From positions 1,426,001 to 1,490,000 of the forward strand of contig JARGXX010000004.1 of NCBI GenBank assembly GCA_030374765.1: a DNA stretch of 64,000 nucleotides, written 5' to 3'. This document shows positions 22,710-34,439 of the stretch, in pieces; within the stretch, counting starts at the first letter, position 1; each line of letters opens with the position of its first letter. The notes under the pieces are model-generated. The model worked only from the letters and a program-made list of their open reading frames with translations, made no database searches and was not told the origin of the DNA. The DNA comes from Agarophyton chilense (Eukaryota > Rhodophyta > Florideophyceae > Gracilariales > Gracilariaceae). A program made the position numbers and the translations under genes.

Positions 22710-23737
22710 CTACTGAAGAACACTTGAAACCAATGAACAGAATGGGCTTGCAGCTACTCCAATCCATCCCAAAGAGCCATTCAGTGACCTGAATTCTGAA
22801 TACTCCAGTTCATTGAGAGGTGAATCATCCTGTTTACGACGCATAAAGGTGAGCGGGAAGGCCTCGAGAGCCTGAAGTTTTTCTTCCCCTTGCATATTAA
22901 TCGTAAAATCTGGGTTCTGCGTGATTAATAGACCAAAAAACGTAAACGTACCGGGACCGTAAAAGATTTTTCCTAGTTCGTACGGGTTTCCAACTTCCTT
23001 CACAAGAGCGTTGAGAGCCGTCATTGTTCCAGAAAAGAGAATGTCATCGACAAGCTTAACTGCAACAGCCTGTAGTGCATCTTTGGCGCGAATGTAAAAC
23101 AGTTGAGGAACGTAAGCGAGCAGCGAAATTCTCAAGTCCTTGAAAAAGGTGTCACTGTGCTCTTGCCACTTGGCACTAGCTTTAACGAGACCATAAGAAG
23201 CAGCTAAAAGTAACCAGTAGAAGTATCGGCTCGTGCATTCGCGCGGAGGTACTACATAAAAATCCCTCTTCGCTTCACCAGTTTGTAGAAACGCGGATTT
23301 CACATCGACTTTCACAAGGGCCCATTTGAACAAACAAGAAATGGACAGCAAAATCGAAAGCCAACAGGAGGGCATGTAGCAGACTATGTGCGAAGATTGT
23401 GTTTCTCTTTGTCCTTGTTTCCATGCGGGGCAATTCTGGCCTTCATGATCAGTGACCCATCGTCGAGAGACTTCACTTTGTACAACACATGGCTCGAAAT
23501 AATATTCGCATCGCTTGGAATCTTTGAGACATGAATTTCCTTCATTGTTCTCTTAAATGAAATCTCTTCTTTCGAATACGCGTTGTGTATGACATAGGCA
23601 GGTAGACCTTGAGCATGGTTGGAAAGAAACTCCTTGTGCTGAAACTCCTGAAAGTAGAGCTTGACCTCATCCTTCTCATGGCTAGTGAGTTCCATTCCGG
23701 GAGATAGTTGAATCTCATTCGAATTTACTGTATTCAA
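22710..23737 (-). pseudogene. Copia 1 reverse transcriptase
   Basis: Two frames (23384-23737 and 22710-23375) give the RT: LYKVKSLDDGSLIMKARIAPHG, then VKVDVKSAFLQTGEA...FYVVPP, YGLVKASAKWQ, and the catalytic box VKLVDDILFSG with two Asp, then FFGLLITQ and LNGSLGWIGVAA. These are the classic Copia RT landmarks, in order. A break at about 23380 separates the first and second parts, otherwise the domain is complete. Confidence 0.85.
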
Positions 23738-24088
23738 ACCAGACCCTGGAGCACCTCTCCAAGTCTCATCATGGAGGTCAAGCGTTTTCTGTTCTCCATC
23801 GTCATAGTTGAGTTCTTACCGGTCTCCATCTTCAATATGGCTCACCACTGTACCTGTAAAGAATTTGTCATCCAATGGCCAATAAACTTCAATGGTGCCA
23901 CCAACATTAGGCATCAAGGGAAGATTTGTATCTGAAGAAGTGCCATGAATCTGAAGGGGGCTGGAGAAATCTGCATCAAATGATGCGGGGTTCGGAAGGG
24001 TCTGGTCCAGAACTTGATTGGCATCAGGGGAAACAAGCTCATTGTCAATGTTCAGTTGCAGTTGCGAATCGAGTTCATCGATCGATTC

Positions 24089-25169
24089 CTATACAGAATT
24101 TGCATGGGAGTTGTCTTCAAGCTCAAGACGTTTGTATTCTACAGCAGCACGAAATTGACGTCCATTCCTCACAGGAACAGTAACAGTACGACTGGTATGG
24201 TCATACTCAAGAACAGGTCCACCATTTGTCCATTTACCCCGCTTGTCATTACCTGTTTTGACAAATACTTCCACCATGTCTCCGACAGACACTGGCAACT
24301 CGGCTAAAGACTTTGAGCGCAGAATGAGTGAAATCTTACGCCTAGCGTGGAGCGCTTGCTGGGCGTGGACAATATATTCAGGAATAGTGTCTAGAGGTGC
24401 TGGACACGAGAGGTCGAGTGTAACCTTTAGCAAGTTCATGCGCGGACATTAGGTTGTTTCCATATAAGTCATTCGAGATGCGTACGGCTTTCTGTACAAG
24501 CAGGGAAGGATTCAAAACATCCATTGTAGAGTTCGAATGTTTCAGACGTAAATAGATGTCACGGATAATACGGTGCTTGGACTCAATGACACTTTTGTTG
24601 TGGGCTCTGAGGGGTAACGGTCCTGTATCAACGCCATATCCAGAAAGATACTTCTCAAACTCTACAGTCTTGAACACTGGATCATACAATACCTTTCCTG
24701 GAGGCCAGAAGGGTGAAATCTACTGAGAATCAAATGAAACAATTGCGGAAGACATGGTTGTATCTGGCACCACATTGCCAACCGAGTAGCGCGAGACAGT
24801 ATCCATTGCATGGAACACTATCTCTTTATCCAGAGAAAAGGGATCCACGCAAACGACCATGTTAAAATCCCTTGGCAACGAGATCAAAGAGACTTTCCTG
24901 GCTGATTTCGGTTTTGAAGTGACACGGAAACTGGGACATGTTTCTAGCACATCATGCAGATAATTCTGTACATCGGTATCCCAAAGATTGTTACGATCGA
25001 GTAACAGCTTCATATCCGTGTAGGGAGAGTGTCCACAGACGTGTTTGTGAACTTTGTCTACAATAGACTTCTTCTGAGACCAGCAACGGATGGTGCTGTT
25101 CATTGCCTCTGGAATTTGGACATTCGCACATAATCGTGCTTGGCTAGAGGGGACAGAATCAGAGTTCAA
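24089..25169 (-). pseudogene. Copia 1 integrase
   Basis: Zinc-binding part HKHVCGHSPYTDMKLLL...CPSF, first catalytic Asp in MVVCVDPFSL, second in VLYDPVF, Glu in VIESKHRIIRDI. A stop at 24720-24722 and a frameshift near 24400 split it. The C-terminal part (24089-24439) has VGDMVEVFVKTGNDKRGKW and an SH3-like fold pattern typical of the DNA-binding end. The Copia order places this upstream of RT. Confidence 0.8.
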
Positions 25170-25199
25170 TTCCGAAAAAGAGCTGTACTGAATGTAGCA

Positions 25200-25699
25200 A
25201 TGGATATCGTGATCAACGAGTTGAATAAAAAATACAGCATCTGGGCTGGTCGGTAGTGTAACAGATTTTATTCAATATGCAGAATGTTGCAAAGACTAGT
25301 AACATTTCGTCCAACAACTCACTGCGACGAGCCCTCTATGATGAGATGGTGGATGTGGACAGGCATTCTTGATGTCGAGAAAGCGGTCATTAAGGCAGAT
25401 CCAATGATGCGCTTCGGTTCACTGGCATGTTCTCCTGATCCATATTGCCATTTGGGCCGGTCTGCTACAACATCATGGAGCGCATCAAAAGTTCCAGAAC
25501 ATCTGGGAAGCAGAAAAGGTTGAACCATTTTGAACTTCTCGAGTCCAATACCCCTGTAGGCCGCTGCGTCGTCCAGTAACGGTCTAAAATTATTGAGAAC
25601 AGAATCATCTGATCCAGTAACGTGAGCCATGTGGAAAGTTATGGTCTTGTTCTTCCCTGATCTTTCATTACCTTTCGCAGGATTTGAAGTCGTCTTCAA
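25200..25699 (-). pseudogene. Copia 1 protease (retropepsin-like)
   Basis: The open part is 25319-25699 and continues past a stop at 25319-25321. The active-site region reads FRPLLDDAAAYRGIGL, so the usual D-[ST]-G-A is LDDAA. HIHHLIIEGSSQ followed after the stop by VVGRNVT fits the second half, where ILG is common in retropepsins. The unusual site may be a lineage feature or a lesion. Confidence 0.6.
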
Positions 25700-25732
25700 A
25701 GAGCCATCTTCGTTGTGCTCAGAAACCCAATT

Positions 25733-26500
25733 TCACATCTGTTTGCACATACAAAACTTACTCTTGGAATTCAGATCCGCCAATTGTTTAGCAATGAAAG
25801 TGCGCTTCTTACGTCCAAATGAGCTGGTACTTCCAGAACTAGCCTGTACTGAACGTTGCAAAGAACTTTCTGAACCTTTAGGCCGATCGCATTGCCGAAT
25901 AAGTGAAGCCATGTATGAATATGACAAGGACTTCAGGCATTCATCAGTCGTAGAAGAGGCATCAAACGATTCATCACGAGGTGCGGAAGCGGCGAGAACC
26001 GATATTCGCTGATTCGGACCAACGGAAGCATTTTCCATCAACATGAAAGCAACCAATGCGTCTGGAAGTTTTGGCTTGCTGGAATGGGAGTTGAACTTGG
26101 ACCCTTGGGCCTCGATTCGTGACTCGAAGTTCTTGAAAGTCTCTGTTGAACCACGCTTGGTGTTCAGTAGATCCAGAAAGTCACTATAAACTGCACTTAC
26201 GACGGCCAGAGCGTCACGTTTGTGAAGAGCATTAACGATTTCTTCAACGCCATCACTTTTCTGAATCGTCGAAGAGGGTATTATCATACAAAAATCACTT
26301 GCGCGACCAAACAACTGTGAGATTAGCATGATTCCCTGAAGTTCTTTCGGTATCTCGCTCGAGTTTGAATCAGGTAGTCTATCATGTAACGAATTCCAGA
26401 GCGTTACGGAACGAGCTTATTGGTCTTGGTCGCCTTTCCCGTCAGTTCAAGGAACATGGCGGATATCCCACGAAAATTACGGCCGAGAAGGTAAATCTGA
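25733..26500 (-). pseudogene. Copia 1 gag
   Basis: The open part 25733-26329 codes 198 residues with a gag-like helical region (HKRDALAVVSAVYSDFLDLL, ESRIEAQGSKFNSH, LPDALVAFMLMENA) and a basic C-terminus FGRKKRTFIAKQLADLN. It ends with CMCKQM-stop-NWVSEHNEDG, resembling a degenerate zinc knuckle (C-x2-C...H). No ATG is clear at the N-terminus; reading upstream to 26500 is broken. Confidence 0.6.
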
Positions 26501-26533
26501 AGCGCCGGTGGCTGGGCCCATAACTAAAAACGC

Positions 26534-27115
26534 TGTGATAACAAACAACCTGTAACGTGTTGCCCGATCTAGACGTTTGGCCCCGACGGTCCAAGATGGA
26601 CGTTTGGCCACTGTTGTCTGATACGGACGTTTGGCTTCTACACTGCGCTCAATTACGAGCACTGGTACGGTGCAGCACTACATTTTGGATTTTTGGTGAC
26701 TAGAAGGCAGGAGGCCAAGTAGCTAGAACGAGTAGTACTTAAGACCATAGCAGCGCGACACCGCAACAGTAAAACGTCGGTAGCTTTGACGAACCAACTT
26801 CTGCATCTACGATAAGATAACGTAACAATGAGAGTGATGTATCGAACAAACGGTAGCGTAGTGTAGTAGCAGTTTAACTTCGATCGATCTCGTTCTTGTG
26901 AGATCAAGCATCATGGGTAAGCTATATATAGTATTCTATAGTATTTATGTAGTCTACGATGGTTCCAAATGTGGAAGAACTTCCAATCAGGTGAGCCTCC
27001 TTTAAATAGCGGGATATCCGAAAGGGCCGCAGCCCCAACGAGATGCATATGCGTCTAAAACGGCTTCGTAACCATCCCAAAGAGGTGACAGCAACTGTAG
27101 CTCTTGATAATGTCA
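26534..27115 (-). repeat. 5' LTR of Copia 1 (582 bp)
   Basis: Plus-strand start TGTGATAAC and end AATGTCA. It contains the full set of blocks of the left LTR plus about 265 bp not found there, including three GACGTTTGGC units spaced exactly 27 bp apart (26572, 26599, 26626). CTGGGCCCA at 26512-26520 may be the tRNA primer site, although it sits 13 bases from the LTR edge. Confidence 0.75.
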
Positions 27116-27295
27116 CTCATTTCCTCGCTAGTATCGTAAAATATGCTTTCCAGCCTGGAAATACCACATTAAATGAATACAAAATGCCTGAGAAACAATC
27201 GTTACTTCATTAAAAATGTCCGAACGTGTGCCAGTTGATATAAACAGCAAACATACCAGGCGTTCCTGATATATTCTCTGATTAAATGCATCATG

Positions 27296-28406
27296 TCAAC
27301 ACTTCGAGTAGTCACAGCACTTTACCATTGGTACCAAAACCGGCCTGTAGTTTTCCATACCGAGCCGTCCAATCACGGCAGAAATGTAATCTTTCTGCTG
27401 AAGGAAAGCACTGTTTTCTCTTCTCAGAAATATAATATCTAGAAATTGGGAAAAACAACCCATATATTTGGCATCGAGAAACCTTGAAAATCGTTTCACG
27501 CCAGCTTCTAAATTATGTGATCGGGGTGAAGTGATGATAATATCATCGACATAGATCAATAGCCATGTATCGTGCGTGAAATAGACGCACTCATCAAAAA
27601 GCAGAGGTGTGAACCTCATGTTGCGCATGAATTCCTTCCACTTCTCATGCAACTTGCGAGGAGCTTTTCTAATCCATGAAAGGTCTTACGAAGTTTGAGA
27701 ACTTCTTCGGGACGACAAATGTTCAAACCTCTAGGCGGCAAATTGTACACAGTCTCTTCAATGTTTCCATGTAGGAATGCATTCTTAATTTACATCTGTT
27801 CAATAGAGGATCCCTTCTGAACTGCTATTCCAATAACCAGTCTCACCGTATTGAAGTCCTTCACGGGCGCATATGTTCGATGTACAAAACCCTTCATATA
27901 TCCTCGGACGGAAAGGCGAACATTTTAGCGCACAGTAATACCATCAGAATTTGTCTTTCGAAGGAAGACAAACGCCTCTCAATGTGTTTCACATCTGTAG
28001 TGCGAGGTATTCCAACCCATGTCCGATGACCACGCAATGACGTAAGTTCTTCATCATTTGCAGATTTACACTGTACAGCATCACGATGCAAAAGGTCTTC
28101 GTTCACAATAGATAAATCACGGTAAGGTTGCTGCACAGCCATGTTTGCTGTTTCTGGTTTAAATTGTTTCAGAGCATTGCGTACACGTCTGAGATACCTG
28201 CTGTTCTCATGACTCATTTCGTCTTTCTTTTCTTTGTTATAAACATAGCCATCTCGAGCAGTGCGATATGTTGATGGCTTCTCACGGTAATGAGTAATAA
28301 ATTCCTTAATTTCATTATCGATATTGTTTCCAGTCTCGTTACCGTGCACAGCACCTTCAGATATTTCATCGTACGTCTTCTCTGCAATATTCAATTCCTT
28401 CTTCAA
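27296..28406 (-). pseudogene. Copia 2 reverse transcriptase
   Basis: Read right to left: a linker ending DAVQCKSANDEELTSLRGHRTWVGI (27894-28406), then HRTYAPVKDFNTVRLVIGIA, IKNAFLHGNIEETVYNLPPRG and LKLRKTFHGLE (27660-27900), and the catalytic box LLIYVDDIIITS (27296-27652). These are canonical Copia RT motifs. Stops and shifts occur near 27790, 27660 and 27894. The 3' end runs into Copia 1 at 27115. Confidence 0.85.
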
Positions 28407-28949
28407 ACAGTTTTCAGATACATGTCTCCGTGAGCTCCTGCGTCTGTGAACTTAATCATCTTCATAGTTTTCAGTAATCCATTCCCGTCACGAAAATGAT
28501 TCTTCATCTATCACGACATCTCTGGATAACACAACCGTTCCACTCTCACGTAGCTTCACTTTGTATTGACTGTTATCAATGCAACCAATCACAATACCTT
28601 CTCGATTCTAAGAATAAATCCTATTTCGTTTCTCTTTAGGTATGTGAACCCAAGCATGACTTCCGAAAATACGTAGGCGATCAATGAGAGGTTTCTTCCC
28701 AGTAAATAGCTAAAAGCTCGTTACATATTTGTTTGTTGGACAGAGAACCCGGTTTCGAATACCGGCAGCATGTACAACTGCCTCTTCCCAAACGAAAAGA
28801 GGAAAACCAGCGTGGCATACGAATGAGCGAGCATATTCTACCATCGTACAATTTGTACGCTCGGAAACTCCATTCTCATTCGTTGCATACGCTAAACCAG
28901 TTCTTCATCCGATTTCTTTCTGCTGCAAATAATATCGTAGAGCCTCGTA

Positions 28950-29341
28950 CTAGCTTCCTCGATCGCTCTGAAGCTGTTGGATTCGACAATTTGCTTTTCT
29001 ATTCATCCAAGGTTCAAACGCCTTGAACGCTACAGATACCTTGCTTTTCTTCTCGATTGGGTGAATCACTACGTAGCCCGAGAATTCATCCTTAAAGGAA
29101 TCAAAGAACTTCAATCCTCCAGCGGAAACTGTGTTCATCGGTTCACGAGAATCTGAATGAATGAATTGTCCAACACTTCCGGTTCGAGCTGTGTTCTTGT
29201 GCAGCCGACCCTTAGTCCGCTTTGCTTTGACGTACATGAAACGAACATCTTTCGAGAAAGTATTCGACCGGAAAAGTTGGATTTAGTCTGAGCTGTACAA
29301 TCTGTGCACGTCGAAACGACCATCACGGCGAAGTCTTGCAT
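28950..29341 (-). pseudogene. Copia 2 integrase
   Basis: The frame 28950-29237 has IHSDSREPMNTVSAGGLKFFDSF with the first catalytic Asp, FSGYVVIHPIEKKSKV, and LQSDRGS with the second Asp (the usual DNG is DRG). The overlapping 29135-29341 frame holds a Cys-containing C-T-D-C segment of the zinc-binding part. The Glu part and C-terminus at 28.4-28.95 kb are broken. Typical of Copia integrase, dead. Confidence 0.8.
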
Positions 29342-29604
29342 TCCAAAGAGACTCGATTATCTTTGCTGAGGCCACCCGAACTGTTTCGCACCGTTCACTC
29401 TGCGTAAGGGAATCATCAATAACACAGACGACTTATCTCTCTTAGGGTGGATAATGATGGAGCCATTTTTCTTCTGGAACAACCATGTTGGCCAATTAGA
29501 AATCGCATACCTTCAGTACGCAGTGCAGATCACGATATCAGTGCATCGCGAATTTCTGGAACTAACAGCATATCACGAAGATGCACAACGTGGTGGAACA
29601 CACC

Positions 29605-29817
29605 CTACCCTTCTCTTACACTAGTGTACAGCGTTGCGTCGACTTCAACTTCAGCAAAGACAGTCCTAGAAGCACCAAGAACAACAGTTTTCCTTGGGAT
29701 ACTTCGAAGTTTTTCTAACAATGACCTTTCATTGACAATATGCTGACTGGCCCCCGAATCTAGCAAAAGCTTCTTTCCACTAGGAACATGATTAATCTTC
29801 TTTGACATAAACAGCAA
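29605..29817 (-). pseudogene. Copia 2 protease
   Basis: A 70-residue open piece with the active-site motif KKLLLDSGASQHIVN, the typical Copia LDSGAS-H pattern, with the catalytic Asp intact, then VVLGASRTVFAEVEV. It continues leftward broken toward integrase. Confidence 0.8.
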
Positions 29818-30760
29818 TGCCTGATATGCCCGATTTTCCTGACCTTCATGATCATTCTATTCAGACACACTTCTGTACTGTCCTTTCCATTGTTTCTCTG
29901 GACAATTTATGGCTATATGAACTTACTAGCAACAATAGTAGCAGGTTTTCCAGTCTTTTCGTCGATGTTTTTCCTTCGGCTGTCTGGTACTTTCGAAAAC
30001 CTACAATAAACTCCCCGTTCTTCCGGACACACTGGAATCAGTTGAAGCAAACTGTTTCTCTTTATACTTTCGTAGCATCCGAGATGGCAAAATTTTATAG
30101 GAAAGCCTTTTGCCAATTGTTTTTACAGCTGTGACCGTTCCACCGTAGCTTGAAATGCTCTTTTAGCCGAAGGATGCTAGAAACATTGCAACTTGGAGTT
30201 CTTCGTCAAGAGCAGTTTCCATTCCTGCTAATCTGTTGAAGATTTCTTATAACTCCTCAATGTAATCTTGCACAAGCTGCCCTACATATTTCAAGCGAGC
30301 TAATTTTGTTTGAAGCTGCATTGTTTTTACAATGTTAAAAAATTATATAACGATCATGAAGTTTCCTGTTGAAGTTTTCTCCACATGAGAAACGGATTGT
30401 GTTGATCACCTAATCAAAAAAGTACAGGTTTGTCTCCTAACGCTCTCATTAAAACTGCTCTTGCTTTGGAAACCACAACCTTCCAATCATCATTCAATTC
30501 ATCTCCTGCAGCACCCACGACGTCTACAGTAACGTAGCCCAACACATCTTCAACTTGAGGATTAGCCTCAGTACGTTCTTTTCACAGCAGGAAGTCTTCC
30601 ACAGAGTGTCTGTATAACTTATGAATACGTTTCCAGTCTTTCAGCATAAACAGGCTTCTCGTAGTATAACAGAATTGAACAACTTGAAACTATACGGATC
30701 AAGAAAGGAAGAGTTCACAAAAAACCAAATGATGCAAAACATATACAGAAAAGAGGTCGG
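29818..30760 (-). pseudogene. Copia 2 gag remnant with zinc knuckle
   Basis: Broken in all frames. Near 29890-29960 a knuckle can be read as CYYC followed after stops by VHIAINCPEKQW, which fits C-x2-C-x4-H-x4-C with lesions. Between there and 30.76 kb the minus strand is coding-like only in short bits. A primer-site candidate and the 5' LTR follow. Confidence 0.45.
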
Positions 30761-30768
30761 TCAGCGTT

Positions 30769-30777
30769 CTGGGCCCA
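30769..30777 (-). other. candidate primer binding site of Copia 2
   Basis: On the minus strand TGGGCCCAG follows the LTR end with no gap. A primer site starting TGG pairs with the CCA end of a tRNA. The same nine bases occur near the 5' LTR of Copia 1. Confidence 0.4.
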
Positions 30778-31157
30778 TGACCAGATAGAAGTAAAAGGCT
30801 GTAGGAGAGCTGATTAGACTCTGTAGTCCTCTTTCCCTTTCAGTCCATTTATATGGAGAACGATAAAACTTTTAGAGGGGAGAGCTATCATGGTACTGTA
30901 GATCATGTTAGAACGCCTTTTCTTTTCTACACATTTCCATATGCCAATCAGTTTCGAAAATATTTATGAAACTACATATGCACAAATATACCTTCGTATT
31001 CCGTTGAATCCTTGTAGATCTATCCACTTGTGGGACTGTGCTGTACTTACATCACATCCCTTCGCGCAATTCATCCATACTTCGATACAGTAGATGTCAG
31101 GCTCCAAGATGACATGCAATAGATCCTAGTTAAACTTGAGTAGTGACACATCTTCAA
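30778..31157 (-). repeat. 5' LTR of Copia 2 (about 380 bp)
   Basis: Shares ordered blocks with 20429-20700 and 21115-21189. The plus-strand edges read TGACCAGATAG and CACATCTTCA. It lacks the telomere-like insert of the left copy. Confidence 0.65.
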
Positions 31158-31159
31158 CC

Positions 31160-32510
31160 GGCTGACAACACCGCCGTGGTTACGAGTAGTGAGATTGCCT
31201 ACCTCGGAACACTCGACTCATGTAAGACGGTTCTGTTATTTTCCGGAAGAGGTTTGGTGTCGATATTGAGGTGTTGAAGCACTGGGATGCCAACGATTAG
31301 GTCTTCGCATGCAAATTCATCTTTCGCGACCGAGAACGTGACGTTGTCCAAAGCGAGCGGCCCAAAAACCAAATGAAGAATCTTTCTCGGTATCGGAAAT
31401 TTGTGGAAGAAGAAGAAAACTGTGCGCCTTGGCCAGACTTCAGTGAAACTTGAATCCGGACATATTCAATGGCACCGAGTTTTCTATTGCCTTTGAGCGC
31501 CATTCGCTCTGTGAGTTGACAAGACGTAAGACTGTTACTGCTGCCTTCATCACGCCGTCCAATACCATCAACTGTAGACAATTCATGTGAGACTGTGATT
31601 AGACATGCTGAACTATCAAGATATACCGTTTGCTATTGAGTCAGCTGCTGATTTCCTAAATGACGAAAACTAAGCTTTCCGGTGACGCAAATATGTAATA
31701 TGGTACCAGATGAATGGCTACAAGTCCACGTCGACATAACATTTTTCAATTTTCGAATGCAGTTGCTGTATGCCTTGCTGTACTTTCCAAATCGGTTGAA
31801 TATGTTAACTCTTGCACTGTTCACACCTGACCTTTTGAACGTTTCTCGTAGGAGTACTGTCAACTGGCGGCATGTTGTCGCCTGAGCTCGATCCGTACAG
31901 AACGTGGAACGAGCTCGAATATCCGCAGTATGTATCAACTGGCTGGGCACCGATGCCACTCCGCGAGGGGCTGTCCTCTGACATCAGGGTACTGCAAGAC
32001 TACATATCTTCTATTCAACACCATACTTATTTCGTATTATGTAAGGTTAAAGTATTTTATCTATCTGTACTGTACTCTCAATCAATAATTTGAATTATGC
32101 AGTCACTTAGTACGAATTCTTCTCCCAGAACTGGGATAGAATAATCGTGTGGCCAAGGACGTCCGTCATTAATTGAGGCCTTCATATGAAGTACTCTGGT
32201 TCGCCCTTTCTGCTTGGAAAAGGACGAAAGTTCTTAGAGAAGAACGAGTGTATAAACTCATAATAAAGGCAACTCATTCGGGAGAGAAAAATGGGCATGG
32301 AGTCTTGCCCTTACTTTTGCCACACTCGCCGCCCTCATCCTCCGTCAACCTTTCCCTTTATCTATCCATTTCCTCTATCCAATTTCCCCTACTTTCACCT
32401 TAGCGAACAGTACTGTTTGCTTCCAGCTTTTTTCCTTCTGTAACATCTTTTGGCTGAAAGTTATTGCAATTATAGGCCAATTCGAACCCAGTCCGAGCAG
32501 GACCTTGGAT
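31160..32510. other. no confident gene; possible retroelement scraps
   Basis: On the minus strand near 31600-31640 LDSSACLITVSHELS resembles an aspartic protease site (LDSGA) and could be an old Gypsy protease. A purine- and pyrimidine-rich spacer follows to 32.5 kb. Nothing else is recognised. Confidence 0.3.
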
Positions 32511-32512
32511 TT

Positions 32513-32637
32513 TGTGACGAGGAAGCTATAGCTCGGTATAATCGGGACTGCGTGGACAGGGGGCTTGTATATGTAAGATATCGGCTACAGTCTTGTGGAA
32601 CGTATCGTCGGTGTCTGCGATCTGGCTAAAGCGAGGT
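32513..32637 (-). repeat. short LTR-like repeat of Copia 3, left copy
   Basis: About 120 bp starting TGTGACGAGGAAGCT, with GGGACTGCG and GGCTTGTATATGTA blocks, shared with 48258-48377 and 61316-61430. It directly follows the RNase H end of Copia 3, the expected place of a 3' LTR. Confidence 0.55.
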
Positions 32638-32639
32638 CT

Positions 32640-33146
32640 TTTATCAGTGTGAGAAGGATGTGCGGTCTGAAAGTCGCCAAAAAGCTGAATAGAGGCCTCT
32701 GAGGGTGGAGAGATGATGTTCAGCTTTATGCAAAGGTTGAGGAATTGGGACTTCTTCAGCGGATTTGTTGAGAAGTCGGCTGCTATGGTGGAGCTTGGGA
32801 CATGTTCTATGGAGATGCATTGTTATTTTACAAGGTGTTGGAAGTGATGGAAGCATAGATCTATATTTTTTCGTTCCCTGGTGGGGGCGGTGTTCTTAGC
32901 GACTTGAATGGCAGACATATTGTCGACGAGTAGATTGGTCTGTTGTGTATGAGCGACACTCAGGTCTATGAGGAATCGTGAGACGCATACGGTTTGTTGG
33001 GCTGCAGAGGAAGTGGCTAGATATTCGGCTTCGCAGGTGGAAAGAGCCACAGTTTGCCGTTTTTCTGATTGACATAATCGGGCTGGAAGTGGGGAGATGA
33101 ATAATGCCACTGTACGATTTTCAGTCAGGTGAATTTGCCAACCCAA
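32640..33146 (-). pseudogene. Copia 3 RNase H
   Basis: The open part 32823-33146 has QTVALSTCEAEYLATSSAAQ (the S-x-x-EAEY signature), LLVDNMSAIQVAKN with Asp-Asn, and TRERKNIDLCFHHFQHLV. After a stop the frame goes on with IEHVPSSTIAADFSTNPLKK, the Copia tail. The domain is well preserved compared with the rest of the element. Confidence 0.85.
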
Positions 33147-33149
33147 CGT

Positions 33150-33912
33150 CTGCGTAGGAAACTTGAGGCTGATATGGAGATCGTTTGTAGAATATTACGC
33201 GTGCTTCTGTTCCTGGGACATATTTGAAAAGATACCGGAGCTGTCTCCAGTGTATTTAGTTGTTAGTGGGCATAGCTGTGGCTAACCGGCTGACTGGATG
33301 GAAGATATAGGAGCGAGTAGATTCCGCAATACACAGGAGTTAGTCCACTGTTTGCTTGAAGTTTTATGCGTTTTATCTGAACAGTAGAGTGGATTGTTTG
33401 TCGAAACCAGTGGTTCAAGTGTTGACAAAGTGTGTTAGTCTCGGGTTGCACTGAGGTAAGTTATGTTTATGGAGGATGCTCCGGATTCTATGGTGTCTTG
33501 CTATTTGTACAGATCCGTTCTGATATCGCAGATTGCACCAGTTCAGGACTAGTTTGGGTTCGCCGAAGCATTTCATGTTATATCGTGTTTGTAACGCTAT
33601 GTAGAGGTCTTCGATTTAGAGTCTTGGATGGGAATGCCACGAGGAAATCGTCGATTGTGATGGAGATGAAGATGTACAGCACACTGTTTCGTTTGAGGAA
33701 GAGGCAAGGATCATTGTGTCTTTGATTGTAGGCTTTGGATTAAAGGAATTGAGAGAGTCCCTTGAAGTAACTGTGTGATGCAGGGAGTGTGCCACAGAGG
33801 TTCCCGACAAGTTTGCCGCAGGTACAGAAGTGTTTGAACGATCCACCGAAGCGCGGAAGTTGACAGACATATATATGGGAGGTGTGGTGGTACGTTTCAT
33901 GTAAGAAAGCAT
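33150..33912 (-). pseudogene. Copia 3 RT remnant
   Basis: Broken in all three minus frames. Pieces reading FLKRNSVLYIFISITIDDFLVAF (33640-33720) match the Copia YVDDxL box region, with the box read as TIDDFL, and PGTEARVIFYKR, YADVGLANSPD (33140-33220) match the RT-RNase H junction with its usual YSDADWA. No continuous frame. Confidence 0.6.
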
Positions 33913-34434
33913 ATTAAATGACGAACTATTACATAATCAGATTGTGAGTGGCAACGAGATACATTACTATGCGGAAAGATGGGCGTTCTGCAGCTTAGGT
34001 GGTTAATTTGTTCGGGTCAAAATGTACGAAAGGTTTCATTCTGTCCCCTCGGATTGTGCAGTGAGCAAGATATAGATCCTGCGTTTGTACTGGTATGTCA
34101 TTTTCAGTGGAATGCGTTTGGCGTGGGGGGGAAATTCCAAATCGGGGGTCTATTCAATTCTTCCAGTATTATCAAGGGTAACTAATTCTGTGATGTAGAT
34201 TACTGCTTATTATGTGGCGTCCGGGTATTGGTGGGCATGGGGAAGGGATGTTGGTGGTGGAGTGTTAGTATCTACATTGAGTGGGACCGGTTGTTTGAGA
34301 TGGGCGGCAGCATGAAAGGCGCGGTTATCGTGATAGATGGGGTCAAGCTGGTGGTAGTTGTAGAACAACGCGTGCGCGTATAACCGGTCGGGGCACCGTT
34401 CATATGGCACCCGATATATCGGGGACGATGTCAT
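33913..34434 (-). pseudogene. Copia 3 pol linker remnant
   Basis: The open part 34210-34434 is rich in Pro, His and Thr (VPLNVDTNTPPPTS), like the variable linker between integrase and RT in Copia pol. It is placed between the two domains. No catalytic motif. Confidence 0.4.
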
Positions 34435-34439
34435 CTATT

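Larger units (their letters stand above)
21721..27115 (-). mobile_element. Ty1/Copia element 1, nested in Copia 2
   Basis: Minus-strand Copia with LTRs at 21721-22035 and 26534-27115, gag, protease, integrase, RT and RNase H in Copia order. It is bounded on the left by Copia 2 RNase H and on the right by the Copia 2 RT end, which shows it inserted there. No clear target duplication (AAGTT against CTCAT). Its frames are the longest among the Copias here, suggesting it is the youngest of the three, but several stops remain. Confidence 0.8.
20429..31157 (-). mobile_element. Ty1/Copia element 2, split by nested Copia 1
   Basis: Minus-strand Copia. The 5' LTR at 30778-31157 and the 3' LTR at 20429-21189 share blocks such as TTTATATGGAGAACGATA, ATATGCACAAAT, TATTCCGTTGA and TAGTGACACATCTTC. 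Gag remnants, protease, integrase and RT run from 30.76 to 27.3 kb. RNase H resumes at 21.72-21.3 kb after the Copia 1 insertion. The order PR-IN-RT-RH is that of Ty1/Copia. Flanking pentamers (GCGGC and CCGGC) are close but not identical. Confidence 0.75.
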
